DNA of 64,000 nt from assembly GCF_001570565.1 (NCBI RefSeq), contig NZ_BBXE01000016.1, forward strand, positions 273,505 to 337,504, in the 5' to 3' direction. This document shows positions 53,063 to 61,255 of this stretch, piece after piece. The notes beneath the pieces were generated by a model that ran no database searches, was not told where the DNA came from, and worked only from the letters and a program-made list of their open reading frames with translations. The stretch is from Herbidospora yilanensis (GTDB taxonomy: Bacteria; Actinomycetota; Actinomycetes; Streptosporangiales; Streptosporangiaceae). The position numbers and the translations under genes are program-made. Position 1 is the stretch's first letter. Each line of letters opens with the position of its first letter.

Positions 53063-54009
53063 CCCAATCCCACGCGTACGTTGAAGCAGCCGTTGGTCAG
53101 ATCGCCGCCGAGTTCCACATAGGACATCGCCGACAGTTCCACCACCCGCCCCCGGGGGGATGTGCCACATTCCACGCATCGGTCGCAGAACCGGCCCGCC
53201 ATGCAGCCACAGGCCACCACGGGAAGCACGGTCGCGCGATCGGCGCAGACATTCCGTACATGAACGCTCGAACCGAGCGCGAGATAAGGGAGAGCGGCGC
53301 ACGAGACGCCCGCGTCGGCACAGCCGGTGTCCGACTGCTCCAGCATCGGGTAGGCCACACCCGCTTCGATGTGGTCTGACCAGACGGCCGTCCCGGAGAT
53401 CTTCGACTGTACGCCGCCATAAGCCCCCGGAGGATCGGGAACATGGGCCGCCCGGTAGGCGGGCTGCGAGGTGGCCGGGATCTGCGCCAGCGCGGTCGCG
53501 CCCTCGACCGTGCCGATCGCGTCGAACAGGAAACCGGGTTCGAGGCGCGGATAACGCACCCGGACCCGGCCCGACGCCCGATAGGGGATCACGATCGAGC
53601 GGCGCCCCCGGTGGGGCCCGCAGTCGAGCACGACGGAAATGTCGTCACGACCGGCGACGGACAGGATGATCCCGGTCATCCGGGTCACGTCAGCCCAGAT
53701 GCGGTCGACGACCTTGCCCTGCCGGAGCGCCCGGATGATCACCCGGGCGCCCACCGGCAGGTCCGCCGGGGCCACGAAGCCCCCCCGCCAGGCCTTCGCC
53801 CAATGGGCGATGACCAGGCGTTCCTCGTGGCCCTCGTCGTCTTCGATGATGATCAGGTGAGGACTGACGTCGAGGATCGTGCCGCTGACGGCGTCGAGCA
53901 GCAGCCCGCTCTCGTCGTTCGCCCGCGGCGCTTCGAGTTCGCGGCCGAGCACGGCCGCCGCCAAGGCTCTCCGGCGTTTCGCTGGTATCCCCACGCTCTG
54001 TAGCCTCAC
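53059..54009 (-). CDS. Cysteine-rich protein with C-terminal double-psi beta-barrel (RlpA/barwin-like)
   Basis: A 316-residue protein without signal peptide. Residues 40-170 contain two related beta-barrel-like repeats (GTILDVSPHLIIIEDD, GIILSVAGRDDISVVL). The C-terminal 110 residues follow the RlpA/expansin DPBB pattern: KISGTAVWSD, LPYLALGSSVHVRNV, then RGRVVELSAMSYVELGGDL and a final strand FNVRVGLG. It has ten Cys, including CGC-x5-C-x2-C-x2-C (267-281), far more than in RlpA. GTG at 54009 is used; GTG at 53994 with GAGG 9 nt upstream is possible. It is coupled to the MauE-like gene. Confidence 0.7.
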   Translation of the reverse strand: MRLQSVGIPAKRRRALAAAVLGRELEAPRANDESGLLLDAVSGTILDVSPHLIIIEDDEGHEERLVIAHWAKAWRGGFVAPADLPVGARVIIRALRQGKVVDRIWADVTRMTGIILSVAGRDDISVVLDCGPHRGRRSIVIPYRASGRVRVRYPRLEPGFLFDAIGTVEGATALAQIPATSQPAYRAAHVPDPPGAYGGVQSKISGTAVWSDHIEAGVAYPMLEQSDTGCADAGVSCAALPYLALGSSVHVRNVCADRATVLPVVACGCMAGRFCDRCVECGTSPRGRVVELSAMSYVELGGDLTNGCFNVRVGLG

Positions 54010-54136
54010 ATGTCGTCTGCCCTAATAGAGGCATAATTCAGGCGTTGACTACCGAGCGGGATCAGAATCCTCGTACTGGATGGAATCCCATGTCCCCCGT
54101 GTCAGGGCATATCACCACCTCGACGGGTTGTCCCTT

Positions 54137-54619
54137 TTAAGTGGCGGGTTCGATTTCCTCCGCGCCGGCGGTGGCGCAGGGCCGCACGACATCCCGGATG
54201 AGGCGAAGGGTCTCCAGAAAACGGTCGAGTTCGGCCGCCGGCAGCAGCCCGGTGAACCAGTGCTCGATGTCGTCGAGGTGGCGGGGCAGCACCTCAAGCA
54301 GCCGGGCCCGCCCGGCGTCGGTGATCTGGGGGTAGAAGGCGCGCCGATCGGTCGCGCAGGCCTCGCGGGAGACCAGCCCCTCGCGCTCCAGCCGGTCGAC
54401 GACGCGGGTGATGCCGCTCGTGGACAGGTTGGTCTGAGCGGCGAGGTCACTCATGCGGAGCCCCTGGCCGGGGGATCGGGCCAGCCGGATCAGCGTCTCG
54501 AAGTCGACCTCGGAGAGGCCGGCCTCCGCGAAGGCGCGCCGATTTTTGTCGGCGATGCCCGTGTAGACCTCGGCGAACAGCCCCATTGCGGTCAGCCGAG
54601 GGTCGTCGAATGGATCCAT
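54137..54619 (-). CDS. MarR-family regulator
   Basis: A 160-residue winged-helix regulator: MSDLAAQTNLSTSGITRVVDRLEREGLV is the recognition region, followed by the wing CATDRRAFYPQITDAG. It is divergent from the YceI gene 108 bp away and is the likely regulator of it. ATG at 54619. A Cys in the wing (EACATDRR) could sense oxidants (inference). Confidence 0.88.
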   Translation of the reverse strand: MDPFDDPRLTAMGLFAEVYTGIADKNRRAFAEAGLSEVDFETLIRLARSPGQGLRMSDLAAQTNLSTSGITRVVDRLEREGLVSREACATDRRAFYPQITDAGRARLLEVLPRHLDDIEHWFTGLLPAAELDRFLETLRLIRDVVRPCATAGAEEIEPAT

Positions 54620-54727
54620 GCGCCGAGTCTACGCCAAGATGGTTGACGGCAGGAATATCTGTCCGGTAGACATTTGTTGGAGCAAACATCCGCAGGACAA
54701 CTACCGCCTCTTCTGGAGTCATCGATC

Positions 54728-55291
54728 ATGAGCGTACGCGAGTGGAACGGCCAGACCATCCCCACGGCCGGCACCTTCACCCTTGACGTCGCGCACACCC
54801 GCGTCGGGTTCGTGGCCAAGCACATGATGGTCAGCAAGGTCCGGGGCAACTTCGAGAAGTTCGACGGCACCATCACCGTCGCGGAGGAGCCGCTCCAGTC
54901 CAGCGTCGAGGTCAACATCGAGGCCGCCTCGATCACCACGCACGTCGGCGACCGCGACAACCACCTCCGCAGCGACGACTTCCTCGCCGCCGACAAGTTC
55001 CCCCAGATCACCTTCAAGAGCCTGCGTGTCGAGAACATCGACGGCAACGAGTTCACCCTCGTCGGCGAGCTCACCATCCGCGACGTGACCAAGGAAGTCC
55101 CGCTTCGCGTGGAATTCGGGGGCGCCGCGACGAACCCGTGGGGCCAGGAGATCTTCGGTTACTCCGCCGAGACCGAGATCGACCGCGAGGCCTTCGGCCT
55201 GACCTGGAACCAGGCGCTCGAGACCGGTGGCGTGCTGGTCAGCAAGAAGATCAAGATCGAGATCGAGGGCGAGGCCGTGCGTCAGGCCTGA
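54728..55291 (+). CDS. YceI-family lipid/isoprenoid-binding protein
   Basis: A 187-residue YceI lipocalin-like beta barrel. It has TFTLDVAHTRVGFVAKHMMVSKVRGNF, the ASITTHVGDRDNHLRSDDFL segment and LTIRDVTKEVPLRVEF. No signal peptide, unlike E. coli YceI, so it is cytosolic. These proteins bind amphiphilic isoprenoids. ATG at 54728 has TGGAG upstream. It is divergent from the MarR gene and followed by a strong hairpin. Confidence 0.92.
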   Translation: MSVREWNGQTIPTAGTFTLDVAHTRVGFVAKHMMVSKVRGNFEKFDGTITVAEEPLQSSVEVNIEAASITTHVGDRDNHLRSDDFLAADKFPQITFKSLRVENIDGNEFTLVGELTIRDVTKEVPLRVEFGGAATNPWGQEIFGYSAETEIDREAFGLTWNQALETGGVLVSKKIKIEIEGEAVRQA

Positions 55292-55308
55292 CGTTTCCCT
55301 CCTTCGCG

Positions 55309-55341
55309 CAGACCTTGTCCACAGGCTGTGGATAAGGTCTG
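55309..55341. terminator. yceI terminator carrying two inverted DnaA boxes
   Basis: A 15-bp stem with one G-T wobble (55309-55323 with 55327-55341) and a 3-nt loop. The stem strands contain DnaA boxes TTGTCCACA (55315-55323) and TTATCCACA on the minus strand (55327-55335). Confidence 0.7.
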
Positions 55342-55415
55342 TGCGACGCGACGGGCATCCACTTTGCCGCGTCGGCGGATCGCCGGTACTCTGTCGGGAG
55401 CCGATATGGCTACCA

Positions 55416-55505
55416 GGAGGTTTCGCCTAGTCCGGTCTATGGCGCCGCACTGCTAATGCGGTTTGGGTCTCAAGCCCATCCGGGGTTCAAATCCCCGAAC
55501 CTCCG
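55416..55505 (+). tRNA. tRNA-Ser (anticodon GCU)
   Basis: A 90-nt type II tRNA: acceptor GGAGGTT/AACCTCC, anticodon loop ACTGCTAA with GCT at 55452-55454, a long variable arm, and T loop GGGTTCAAATCCC. CCA is not encoded. Its 3' end borders an integrase remnant. Confidence 0.95.
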
Positions 55506-55984
55506 CAGTTCAGAGGCCCTCTCCCGAGTTCGGGAAGAGGGCCTTTTTGTTGCCTGAAACGGCTCAGGGTTGCAGTTTGGGTTGCAGTTAGCCGCCCCAG
55601 AGGGCGGAGCCCAGGTGTGTCGCTGGCGTCTTTCATCTGGAGGATGCCACGTGGGGGTAGCGCTCGGTCGGTGTGGCCGAGGACCTCTTGGGCGACGCGG
55701 ATGTGCACACCCTGTTCTATGAGGAGAGTCGCGGCGGTGTGGCGGGCGTCGTGGACTCGGGCGTCTCGGACCTTGGCTTGGCGGAGGATCGACTTCCAGA
55801 CTTTCCAGTCTTCGGTTCGTTCGATCGGGCCGCCGAGCCTGGTCGCGAAGACCAGGTCATTGTCTTCCCACCGGTCGCCAGCCTTCAGGCGTTCGGCGGC
55901 CTGGAGTCGACGGTGTTCCTTCAGGAGAGCCAGGAAGGCGGGCGGGCATTGCAAGGTGAGTTTGGACTTGCCCTTGCGCTGGCG
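55487..55984 (-). pseudogene. Degraded tyrosine recombinase (integrase) remnant
   Basis: The C-terminal part of a phage/ICE-type integrase pointing into the tRNA gene: GKSKLTLQCPPAFLALLKEH, then DARVHDARHTAATLLIEQGVHIRVAQEVLGHT (the catalytic HxxR and second His region). The catalytic Tyr segment (TERYPHV) is present only in another frame, so at least two small indels separate it, and the N-terminal half is missing. Its end GRLTATQTATL and beyond overlaps the tRNA 3' end, the usual attachment site. Inactive. Confidence 0.8.
55514..55548 (+). terminator. Terminator after tRNA-Ser(GCU)
   Basis: AGGCCCTCT (55514-55522) pairs with AGAGGGCCT (55536-55544), with inner CCCGA/TCGGG pairing and a run of five T at 55544-55548. 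Confidence 0.75.
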
Positions 55985-56086
55985 GCAAGGTGTTGCGATC
56001 CCTCGCGGGGGGACTTGCCCCTTCGGGCTACGAACGCGATTCGGTTTGATCCCTTGTGCTTCCGGGCTACGGATGGATTTCGTCGC

Positions 56087-56407
56087 TCAGGAAATGGGCC
56101 AGAATTTGGGCGGGGTCTCTGACGGTACGCAGAGTTTGTATCTGGAGCCGGGGCTCGGGTCGATGCCGGTCAAGACGACGAGATGCTGGGTCGTGGCATG
56201 GGTGATCAGGCTCAGGACGCCTGGGAGCGCCGCGCAGACAGTCGCGATTGCGATGCCCGCGCCGGTGAGGCCAGCGTGCTTGTGCGGATACTGGATGCGG
56301 TGGAACCGGAGCGTGCGACCCATCATCGCAAACGAGTCCAGCCTGACACAGGCGAACCGGGACGTGCCGAAACAGTGCACGGTGGTGGAGCTGTAGATGC
56401 GTGACAC
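56087..56407 (-). CDS. Doubtful small ORF in the remnant region
   Basis: A 106-codon open frame (GTG 56407; ATG at 56326 or 56323 would give about 80 residues) with one hydrophobic stretch (GAGIAIATVCAALPGVL). Base use is less biased than in neighbours. It occupies the 55985-56424 gap, which otherwise holds only integrase-linked remnant DNA. May be spurious. Confidence 0.25.
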   Translation of the reverse strand: MSRIYSSTTVHCFGTSRFACVRLDSFAMMGRTLRFHRIQYPHKHAGLTGAGIAIATVCAALPGVLSLITHATTQHLVVLTGIDPSPGSRYKLCVPSETPPKFWPIS

Positions 56408-56424
56408 CTCGCTAGGCTCGCGGG

Positions 56425-57114
56425 ATGTTCGGATGGTTTAGGAGGGATCGCCGGATGGAAGACCAGATCGTTCAAGGGCTGCTTACCGAAGTGCCGACCG
56501 CTGAGGCGAAGGGTATGGAGCGGCGCGTCTTTGGCGAGTTCGTGGGCCCCCGGGGTGAACTTGCCTCCTACGCCTTCGGGTGGACGACTGGGGAGGAGCC
56601 GAGAGTGGCTCGCTTGACGGTCGGGATCGGCGCCGGCGATCCCGGGGGCGGCACATTCCACGCCATGGTGTTCGAGAACGAGGACGGCCATGCGTTCTCG
56701 CTCACCGATGAGCCGTTTGAGCAGGTGCCGGAGGGCGGACCGGACCTGACTGCGGACCAGGCCCGCGCCCATGCGGACCTGCCGTTCATCTGGTGGGTCG
56801 TAGACCAGGTCATGGAACGTGATCAACGTGCGTTGTGGATGCGGCACTGGCTTCTCGGCACCCACTGCATCCAGACCGCTGAAGTCTTCGACCTTCGTGA
56901 GCCTGTTCTCCTCATCGGTCATGACGCCGAGGACGGCCTCTGGCAGCTCATCGGCACCACGGCCGCCGACAGCAGAGGAAAGATCGGCCATCTCCACCAT
57001 GCGGTGGACACGGATCCGACCTTGGCCGAGGTGCTCGACCTGCCCCCGGGCCACACGGCGACCCGTCCCCACGTCGGAGCACCCTGGACCCGCCACCACG
57101 GCTACCCGGCGTAG
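56425..57114 (+). CDS. Hypothetical protein (229 aa)
   Basis: A soluble 229-residue protein. It begins FGWFRRDRRMEDQIVQGLL and contains DGHAFSLTDEPFEQVP and a histidine-rich end (ATRPHVGAPWTRHHGYPA). ATG at 56425 is 6 nt after TAGGCT (56413-56418), a leaderless start. No known domain was recognised, and no functional neighbour is evident. Confidence 0.65.
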   Translation: MFGWFRRDRRMEDQIVQGLLTEVPTAEAKGMERRVFGEFVGPRGELASYAFGWTTGEEPRVARLTVGIGAGDPGGGTFHAMVFENEDGHAFSLTDEPFEQVPEGGPDLTADQARAHADLPFIWWVVDQVMERDQRALWMRHWLLGTHCIQTAEVFDLREPVLLIGHDAEDGLWQLIGTTAADSRGKIGHLHHAVDTDPTLAEVLDLPPGHTATRPHVGAPWTRHHGYPA

Positions 57115-57173
57115 AGGCCTTAGGACGTCTCCCTTCGATTGATGGTCAGGAGCGCCTTCTCGCGTCATAGCCG

Positions 57174-57851
57174 ATGCGCGTCCCGGTTGGTGGTGAAGAA
57201 CGGGCGAGAGGCGTCGTTCTCGTCCTGATCGCGGTCGTCAAACCGGCCACCCCTCTCTACAGCTCGCCCGAGGAGTGTGGTGGCCCGATCCCGCTCCTCA
57301 CCGCCGAGTGGTTCACCACGGTGATGGACAGCTGGGGAAGCACCCAGTTGTGCCTCATCGGCGCCGCCGCCCTCATCCTGCTCGCCACCTGGAGAACGAG
57401 CGACGCCACCCCGCAAGAGACGACCGGTGTGACCTGGCGTCGGCCGGTCGCGCTCCTGGTCGACTACCTGCTCGTCATCGCCGTCGTCGAACCGACGCTC
57501 TCCGTCGGCGGGCACAACGGGCTGCTGAACGAGGGGACGATCAGGTTGGACACCGTGGATTTCGACGGGCTGATCGTCCTGTTAGTGGTGTTCCTGTACT
57601 TCTGGGGTCAGCACACACTGTGGGGACAGACGCCGGGCAAGCGCCTGCTGCGCATCCAGGTCACCCCGGCCCGGACCGCGAAACGTATGGCCCTCCGCAC
57701 GCTGATCTTCCCGCTCCTCGTCTTCGTGTCGCCCGCCGGTCCCGTCGCCCTCATCGTGAACGGCATGTGGACGCTCCTCGACCCCGAGGGCCGGGCGCTG
57801 CACGACCGATTGCTCAACACGGAAGTGACCCGTAAGGCCCGACCGAAGTGA
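57174..57851 (+). CDS. RDD-family membrane protein
   Basis: A 225-residue protein with an N-terminal segment (one or two helices, about 14-23 and 55-73) and an RDD domain: WRRPVALLVDYLLVIAV (Arg and Asp of the motif), GQTPGKRLLRIQV, and LDPEGRALHDRLLNT (second Arg/Asp). RDD proteins are linked to transport or Na+/H+ exchange; the substrate here is unknown. ATG at 57174 is the likely start. It converges with the solA-like gene 11 bp away. Confidence 0.8.
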   Translation: MRVPVGGEERARGVVLVLIAVVKPATPLYSSPEECGGPIPLLTAEWFTTVMDSWGSTQLCLIGAAALILLATWRTSDATPQETTGVTWRRPVALLVDYLLVIAVVEPTLSVGGHNGLLNEGTIRLDTVDFDGLIVLLVVFLYFWGQHTLWGQTPGKRLLRIQVTPARTAKRMALRTLIFPLLVFVSPAGPVALIVNGMWTLLDPEGRALHDRLLNTEVTRKARPK

Positions 57852-57862
57852 GCACCCCTCAT

Positions 57863-58951
57863 TCAACGGGTCAGCGCGAAGCGCGCGTCCGGCCGTTCTC
57901 CGGTCAGCGCTAGATCGGCCAGGACCCGCCCGACCGCGGGCACGAACTTGAATCCGTGCCCCGAGAAGCCCGCCGCCACGACGACCGGTCCGACCCGGTC
58001 GAGGACGAAGTCCGAGGTCGGTGTGGTGGTGTAGGTGCAGCTGATCGGGGTGAAGGCGGTCGGGTCCACCCCCGGCAGCCACAGGCGCGCATACTCCCGC
58101 AGCATGAGGAGCTGCCGGGGTTCGGCCGTGAAGTCGCGGTCGTCGGGGTCGACCACCGGGCCGGTGCCGTGGAAGCCCACCTTGACGCCCTCGCCGGGGG
58201 TCGCCAGCCCGTACACGCCGGAATCGTCGAAGTGGTGGACGAAACTGGGCCACTCGTCGGTGTCGCGACGCGGGGCGAAATGGGCAGGTTGTTCCTGTGT
58301 GACCCGCAGCGGCGGCAGCGGCAATAGGCCACCGAGCAGTTTCTCCGTCCACGCGCCGGCCGCGACCACGACCCGTTTGGCACGGTAGACGTCGTCTTCG
58401 GTCACGACGTCGACGGCGTCGTCGTCGCGCACGGTGATCGAGAGGACGGGGGTGCGGTGGCGGACGTCGGCCCCGAGCGCGGCGGCGCTGTGCTGGAGCG
58501 CGATGACGGCGTGGTCGGCGTGCAACCGTCCACTCGCCGGGTGGAAGAAGACCTTGCCGTCGTAGCGCAGGCCGGGCCAGCGCTCGGTGGCCTCCTCGGC
58601 GGCCAGCCACTCGCCCGGCACGCCCGCCGCCTCGACGGCGTCGGCGAGGACGTCGAGGTCGGGGGTCCGGCCGTGGTTGACGCTGCCGGTGATGGTGAGC
58701 AGAGGGGTGCCCGACTCGGCCTCCAGCTCCCGCCAGAGGTCGTGGGCCTCCTGGGCGAGCCGGATGTAGACCGGCTCGCCGTAGGAGACCCGGAAGATCC
58801 GGGACGCGCCGTGGGAGGCGCCGCGCACGTGGCCGGGCTCGAAACGCTCCAGCAGCACGACGTCGGCGCCGTGCCCGGCCAGCCGCCATGCCGCCGCGGA
58901 ACCCATGCCGCCGCCACCCACGACGACGACGTCGACCTCATGCCTGGCCAC
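57863..58951 (-). CDS. Monomeric sarcosine oxidase / N-methyltryptophan oxidase-like enzyme
   Basis: A 362-residue flavoprotein of the MSOX family, oxidising N-methyl amino acids to the amine plus formaldehyde and H2O2. The FAD-binding motif is VVVVGGGGMGSAAAWRLA. The covalent-FAD Cys lies in ISCTYTTTPTSDFVLDR, and FSGHGFKFVPAVG is the C-terminal FAD-binding segment. GTG at 58951 has GGAGGT 7 nt upstream. The exact substrate cannot be read. Confidence 0.88.
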   Translation of the reverse strand: MARHEVDVVVVGGGGMGSAAAWRLAGHGADVVLLERFEPGHVRGASHGASRIFRVSYGEPVYIRLAQEAHDLWRELEAESGTPLLTITGSVNHGRTPDLDVLADAVEAAGVPGEWLAAEEATERWPGLRYDGKVFFHPASGRLHADHAVIALQHSAAALGADVRHRTPVLSITVRDDDAVDVVTEDDVYRAKRVVVAAGAWTEKLLGGLLPLPPLRVTQEQPAHFAPRRDTDEWPSFVHHFDDSGVYGLATPGEGVKVGFHGTGPVVDPDDRDFTAEPRQLLMLREYARLWLPGVDPTAFTPISCTYTTTPTSDFVLDRVGPVVVAAGFSGHGFKFVPAVGRVLADLALTGERPDARFALTR

Positions 58952-58993
58952 GCGCGACCTCCGTCTATTGCATGTATTCCCTACCTATAATAC

Positions 58994-59470
58994 CTAGTTA
59001 TAGGGGTTGTCGTAAGTCGCGCTGCTCCGGGTCCTCATCATGTACTGGCCTGAGCTGGCGAACCAGCCTCCCGTCACGTCGAACCGCACGTTCTGGACGG
59101 TGCCGCCGAAGTTGACATCGGCGCTGTAGTTGTAGACGAACTGACATCCGGGGGCCGAGCTCATCCCCGTGTAGACCGGCGACTGGGTGGTCGAGCCGTT
59201 GACGTTGATGAGGAAGTAGGGCTGCGGGTAGGCGCTCTGCCAGCACAGGGTGAGGTTGTAGCGGTAGCGCGTGTTCCCGTCGTCGAACGCGACCGTGCCC
59301 TGCAGCAGCGCGAGCATCGGGCCGCCGCCGGTGGCGTTGAGCTGGACGTACACCGGCTGGTCGGGACCGTAGGTGGCGTGGGCGGGGGACGCCGGCAGGA
59401 TGATGAGCGCCAGGGCGGCGAGGATCGCCGCGGTCAGCCTTTTCGGGTGCGTGATCAATTCACACCTCAT
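58994..59470 (-). CDS. Small secreted protein
   Basis: A 158-residue exported protein: basic N-terminus HPKRL, hydrophobic core (AAILAALALIILP), and AHA cleavage near residue 33. The mature domain is Tyr/Asn/Gly-rich and beta-like (YRYNLTLCWQSAYPQ, GCQFVYNYSADVNFGG) with two Cys that could pair. ATG at 59470. No family recognised; it may be a surface or spore-coat type protein. Confidence 0.7.
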   Translation of the reverse strand: MRCELITHPKRLTAAILAALALIILPASPAHATYGPDQPVYVQLNATGGGPMLALLQGTVAFDDGNTRYRYNLTLCWQSAYPQPYFLINVNGSTTQSPVYTGMSSAPGCQFVYNYSADVNFGGTVQNVRFDVTGGWFASSGQYMMRTRSSATYDNPYN

Positions 59471-59575
59471 CCGGTATTCGGGGATTACGGGATACCGGAG
59501 GGTATGTTTCGGTTCCGAGGGCGTCCAGAAAATCGATGGATCCGCCGGTGAACGCCGGTTTCACCGATGAACGTT

Positions 59576-59824
59576 TCAGATGTCGCCGATTTCCAGTCGC
59601 GGATAATCCGAAACAGCCCTTTCGGCCTCCATTTCCAGCACTCCGTCGAGTACCTTCAGGCCCCATCCGTTGACCAGGCCGTCATTGATCGCATAAGCCC
59701 GTTCCGGCGCGGAAGCACGCAGATATTCGATCACCATCGGCGTGGTCATCCACGGTGCCTGGCCCGATACCAGGCATGGCCGTATTTTGTGATCTTCACG
59801 TTTTGGAGGGTACGTCGAGAACAT
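59576..59824 (-). CDS. Small hypothetical protein (82 aa)
   Basis: An 82-residue open frame; an internal ATG at 59749 (MTTPMVIEYLRASAPERAY) would give 57 residues and reads more like a protein. The ATG at 59824 shares two bases with the divergent VOC gene's ATG at 59823. No domain recognised. Confidence 0.4.
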   Translation of the reverse strand: MFSTYPPKREDHKIRPCLVSGQAPWMTTPMVIEYLRASAPERAYAINDGLVNGWGLKVLDGVLEMEAERAVSDYPRLEIGDI

Positions 59825-60185
59825 GCTTACCGGTTGGTGGGGTGTCGTTCTCGACGCTCCGGATTCGCGAAAACTGGCCCGTTTCTACGCCGACCTTCTC
59901 GGCTGGGACCTGATCAATGACGGTGAGGCCGTTCACCCCGGCGAGGGCACTTCTTACATCGCCTTCCAGACCTCCCCCGACTACGAACCACCCACCTGGC
60001 CCAACGCCGAGGGAAGACAGCAGATGATGCTGCACGTCGACGTCGGCGTCACCGGCCTGGACGAAGAGGTCGCCAGGGTGGTCGAGCTGGGTGCGACCGT
60101 CGCCGATTTCCAGCCGCAGGACGACGTCCGGGTCATGCTGGATCCGGCGGGTCATCCCTTCTGCCTCTACCTCGACGCGGAATGA
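59823..60185 (+). CDS. VOC/glyoxalase-fold protein
   Basis: A 120-residue vicinal-oxygen-chelate domain protein: DAPDSRKLARFYADLLGWDL and MMLHVDVGV (metal-ligand His) and the C-terminal DPAGHPFCLYLD with a Glu/Asp ligand. It is a glyoxalase or antibiotic-resistance-type fold; the substrate is unknown. ATG at 59823 has GGAGG 13 nt upstream, a longer spacing than usual. A MaoC-type gene follows after 18 bp. Confidence 0.85.
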   Translation: MLTGWWGVVLDAPDSRKLARFYADLLGWDLINDGEAVHPGEGTSYIAFQTSPDYEPPTWPNAEGRQQMMLHVDVGVTGLDEEVARVVELGATVADFQPQDDVRVMLDPAGHPFCLYLDAE

Positions 60186-60203
60186 CAGAATAAAGTTCGA
60201 GAT

Positions 60204-60659
60204 ATGCGGATCTTCTCGAACGTCACCGAGCTCAAAGCCGCTCAAGGTACGCATCTCGGCTTCACGGAGTGGCGTACCGTCACCCAGGAACAGGTCAACC
60301 TGTTCGCCGACGCCACCGGCGACCACCAGTGGATCCACGTCGACACCGAGCGCGCCGCCCAAGGGCCGTTCGGCGGGACGATCGCCCACGGGTTCCTGTC
60401 GTTGTCGTTGCTTCCCACGCTGACGAGCGAGCTCATCCGGGTCGACGGGCTGGCCATGGGGATCAACTACGGACTCAACAAGGTCCGGTTCCCCAGCCCC
60501 GTCCCGGTCGGGTCGCGGGTCCGTGCCGGCGGCGAGATCCTCGACCTCACCGACACGGCTCAGGGTGTGCTCGGGACTCTCAAACTGGTCTTGGAGGTCG
60601 AGGGCGTACCGAAACCGGCCTGTGTCGCCGAACAGCTCATCCTCTACATTCCCGCGTAG
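60204..60659 (+). CDS. MaoC-type (R)-hydratase
   Basis: A 151-residue hot-dog fold enzyme of the MaoC dehydratase family. The catalytic motif is ATGDHQWIHVD (Asp/His), followed by PFGGTIAHGFLSLSL. It hydrates trans-2-enoyl-CoA. ATG at 60204 is 7 nt after TAAAGT (60191-60196), leaderless. The 3' end overlaps the convergent response regulator by 16 bp. Confidence 0.9.
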   Translation: MRIFSNVTELKAAQGTHLGFTEWRTVTQEQVNLFADATGDHQWIHVDTERAAQGPFGGTIAHGFLSLSLLPTLTSELIRVDGLAMGINYGLNKVRFPSPVPVGSRVRAGGEILDLTDTAQGVLGTLKLVLEVEGVPKPACVAEQLILYIPA

Positions 60660-61255
60660 TAGGCGGCCGCCTGCGCCCGGCTCTGCAGGCCGAGCTTGCC
60701 CAGCACCCTGCTGACGTGCGTCTTCACGGTCGGCTCGGCGATGTCGAGGGCGCGGGCGATCTCCGCGTTCGACAGGCCGCGCCCGAGGCACGAGAGGACG
60801 TCCCGCTCGCGGGCGGTGAGGTTGTCGGGCATCGCCGCCGGTCTCGTGCGGGCGAAGGCGGAGATGAGCTTCCTGGTCACCTGCGGGGAGATCAGCCCGT
60901 CGCCGCCGGCCACCAGCCTGACCGCCTCGACGAGCGTGGCGGCGTCGGTGTTCTTCAACAGGAACCCGGCGGCGCCCGCCCGCAGTGCGCCGAAGACGTA
61001 TTCGTCCAGGTCGAACGTGGTCAGCACGAGGATCTCGGTCAGCCCGGCGAGCTGCCGGGTGGCCTCGATGCCGTCGAGGCGCGGCATCCGGATGTCCATG
61101 ATCACCACATCGGGCCGGTGCTCCTCGGCCAGCGCGACCGCCGCCCGGCCGTCCGCGGCCTCCCCGACGACCCGGATGTCGCTGGCGCCCTCCAGCACCA
61201 GCCGGATGCCCGTGCGCACCGCCGCGTGGTCGTCGGCGATCAGAACCGTGATCAT
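60644..61255 (-). CDS. NarL/LuxR-type response regulator
   Basis: A 203-residue regulator: receiver with phospho-acceptor Asp54 (VVIMDIRMP) and LTTFD and LLKNT switch residues, then a LuxR-type HTH (about 140-203) LTARERDVLSCLGRGLSNAEIA. It is coupled by an ATGA overlap to the kinase gene. Confidence 0.93.
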   Translation of the reverse strand: MITVLIADDHAAVRTGIRLVLEGASDIRVVGEAADGRAAVALAEEHRPDVVIMDIRMPRLDGIEATRQLAGLTEILVLTTFDLDEYVFGALRAGAAGFLLKNTDAATLVEAVRLVAGGDGLISPQVTRKLISAFARTRPAAMPDNLTARERDVLSCLGRGLSNAEIARALDIAEPTVKTHVSRVLGKLGLQSRAQAAAYYAGM

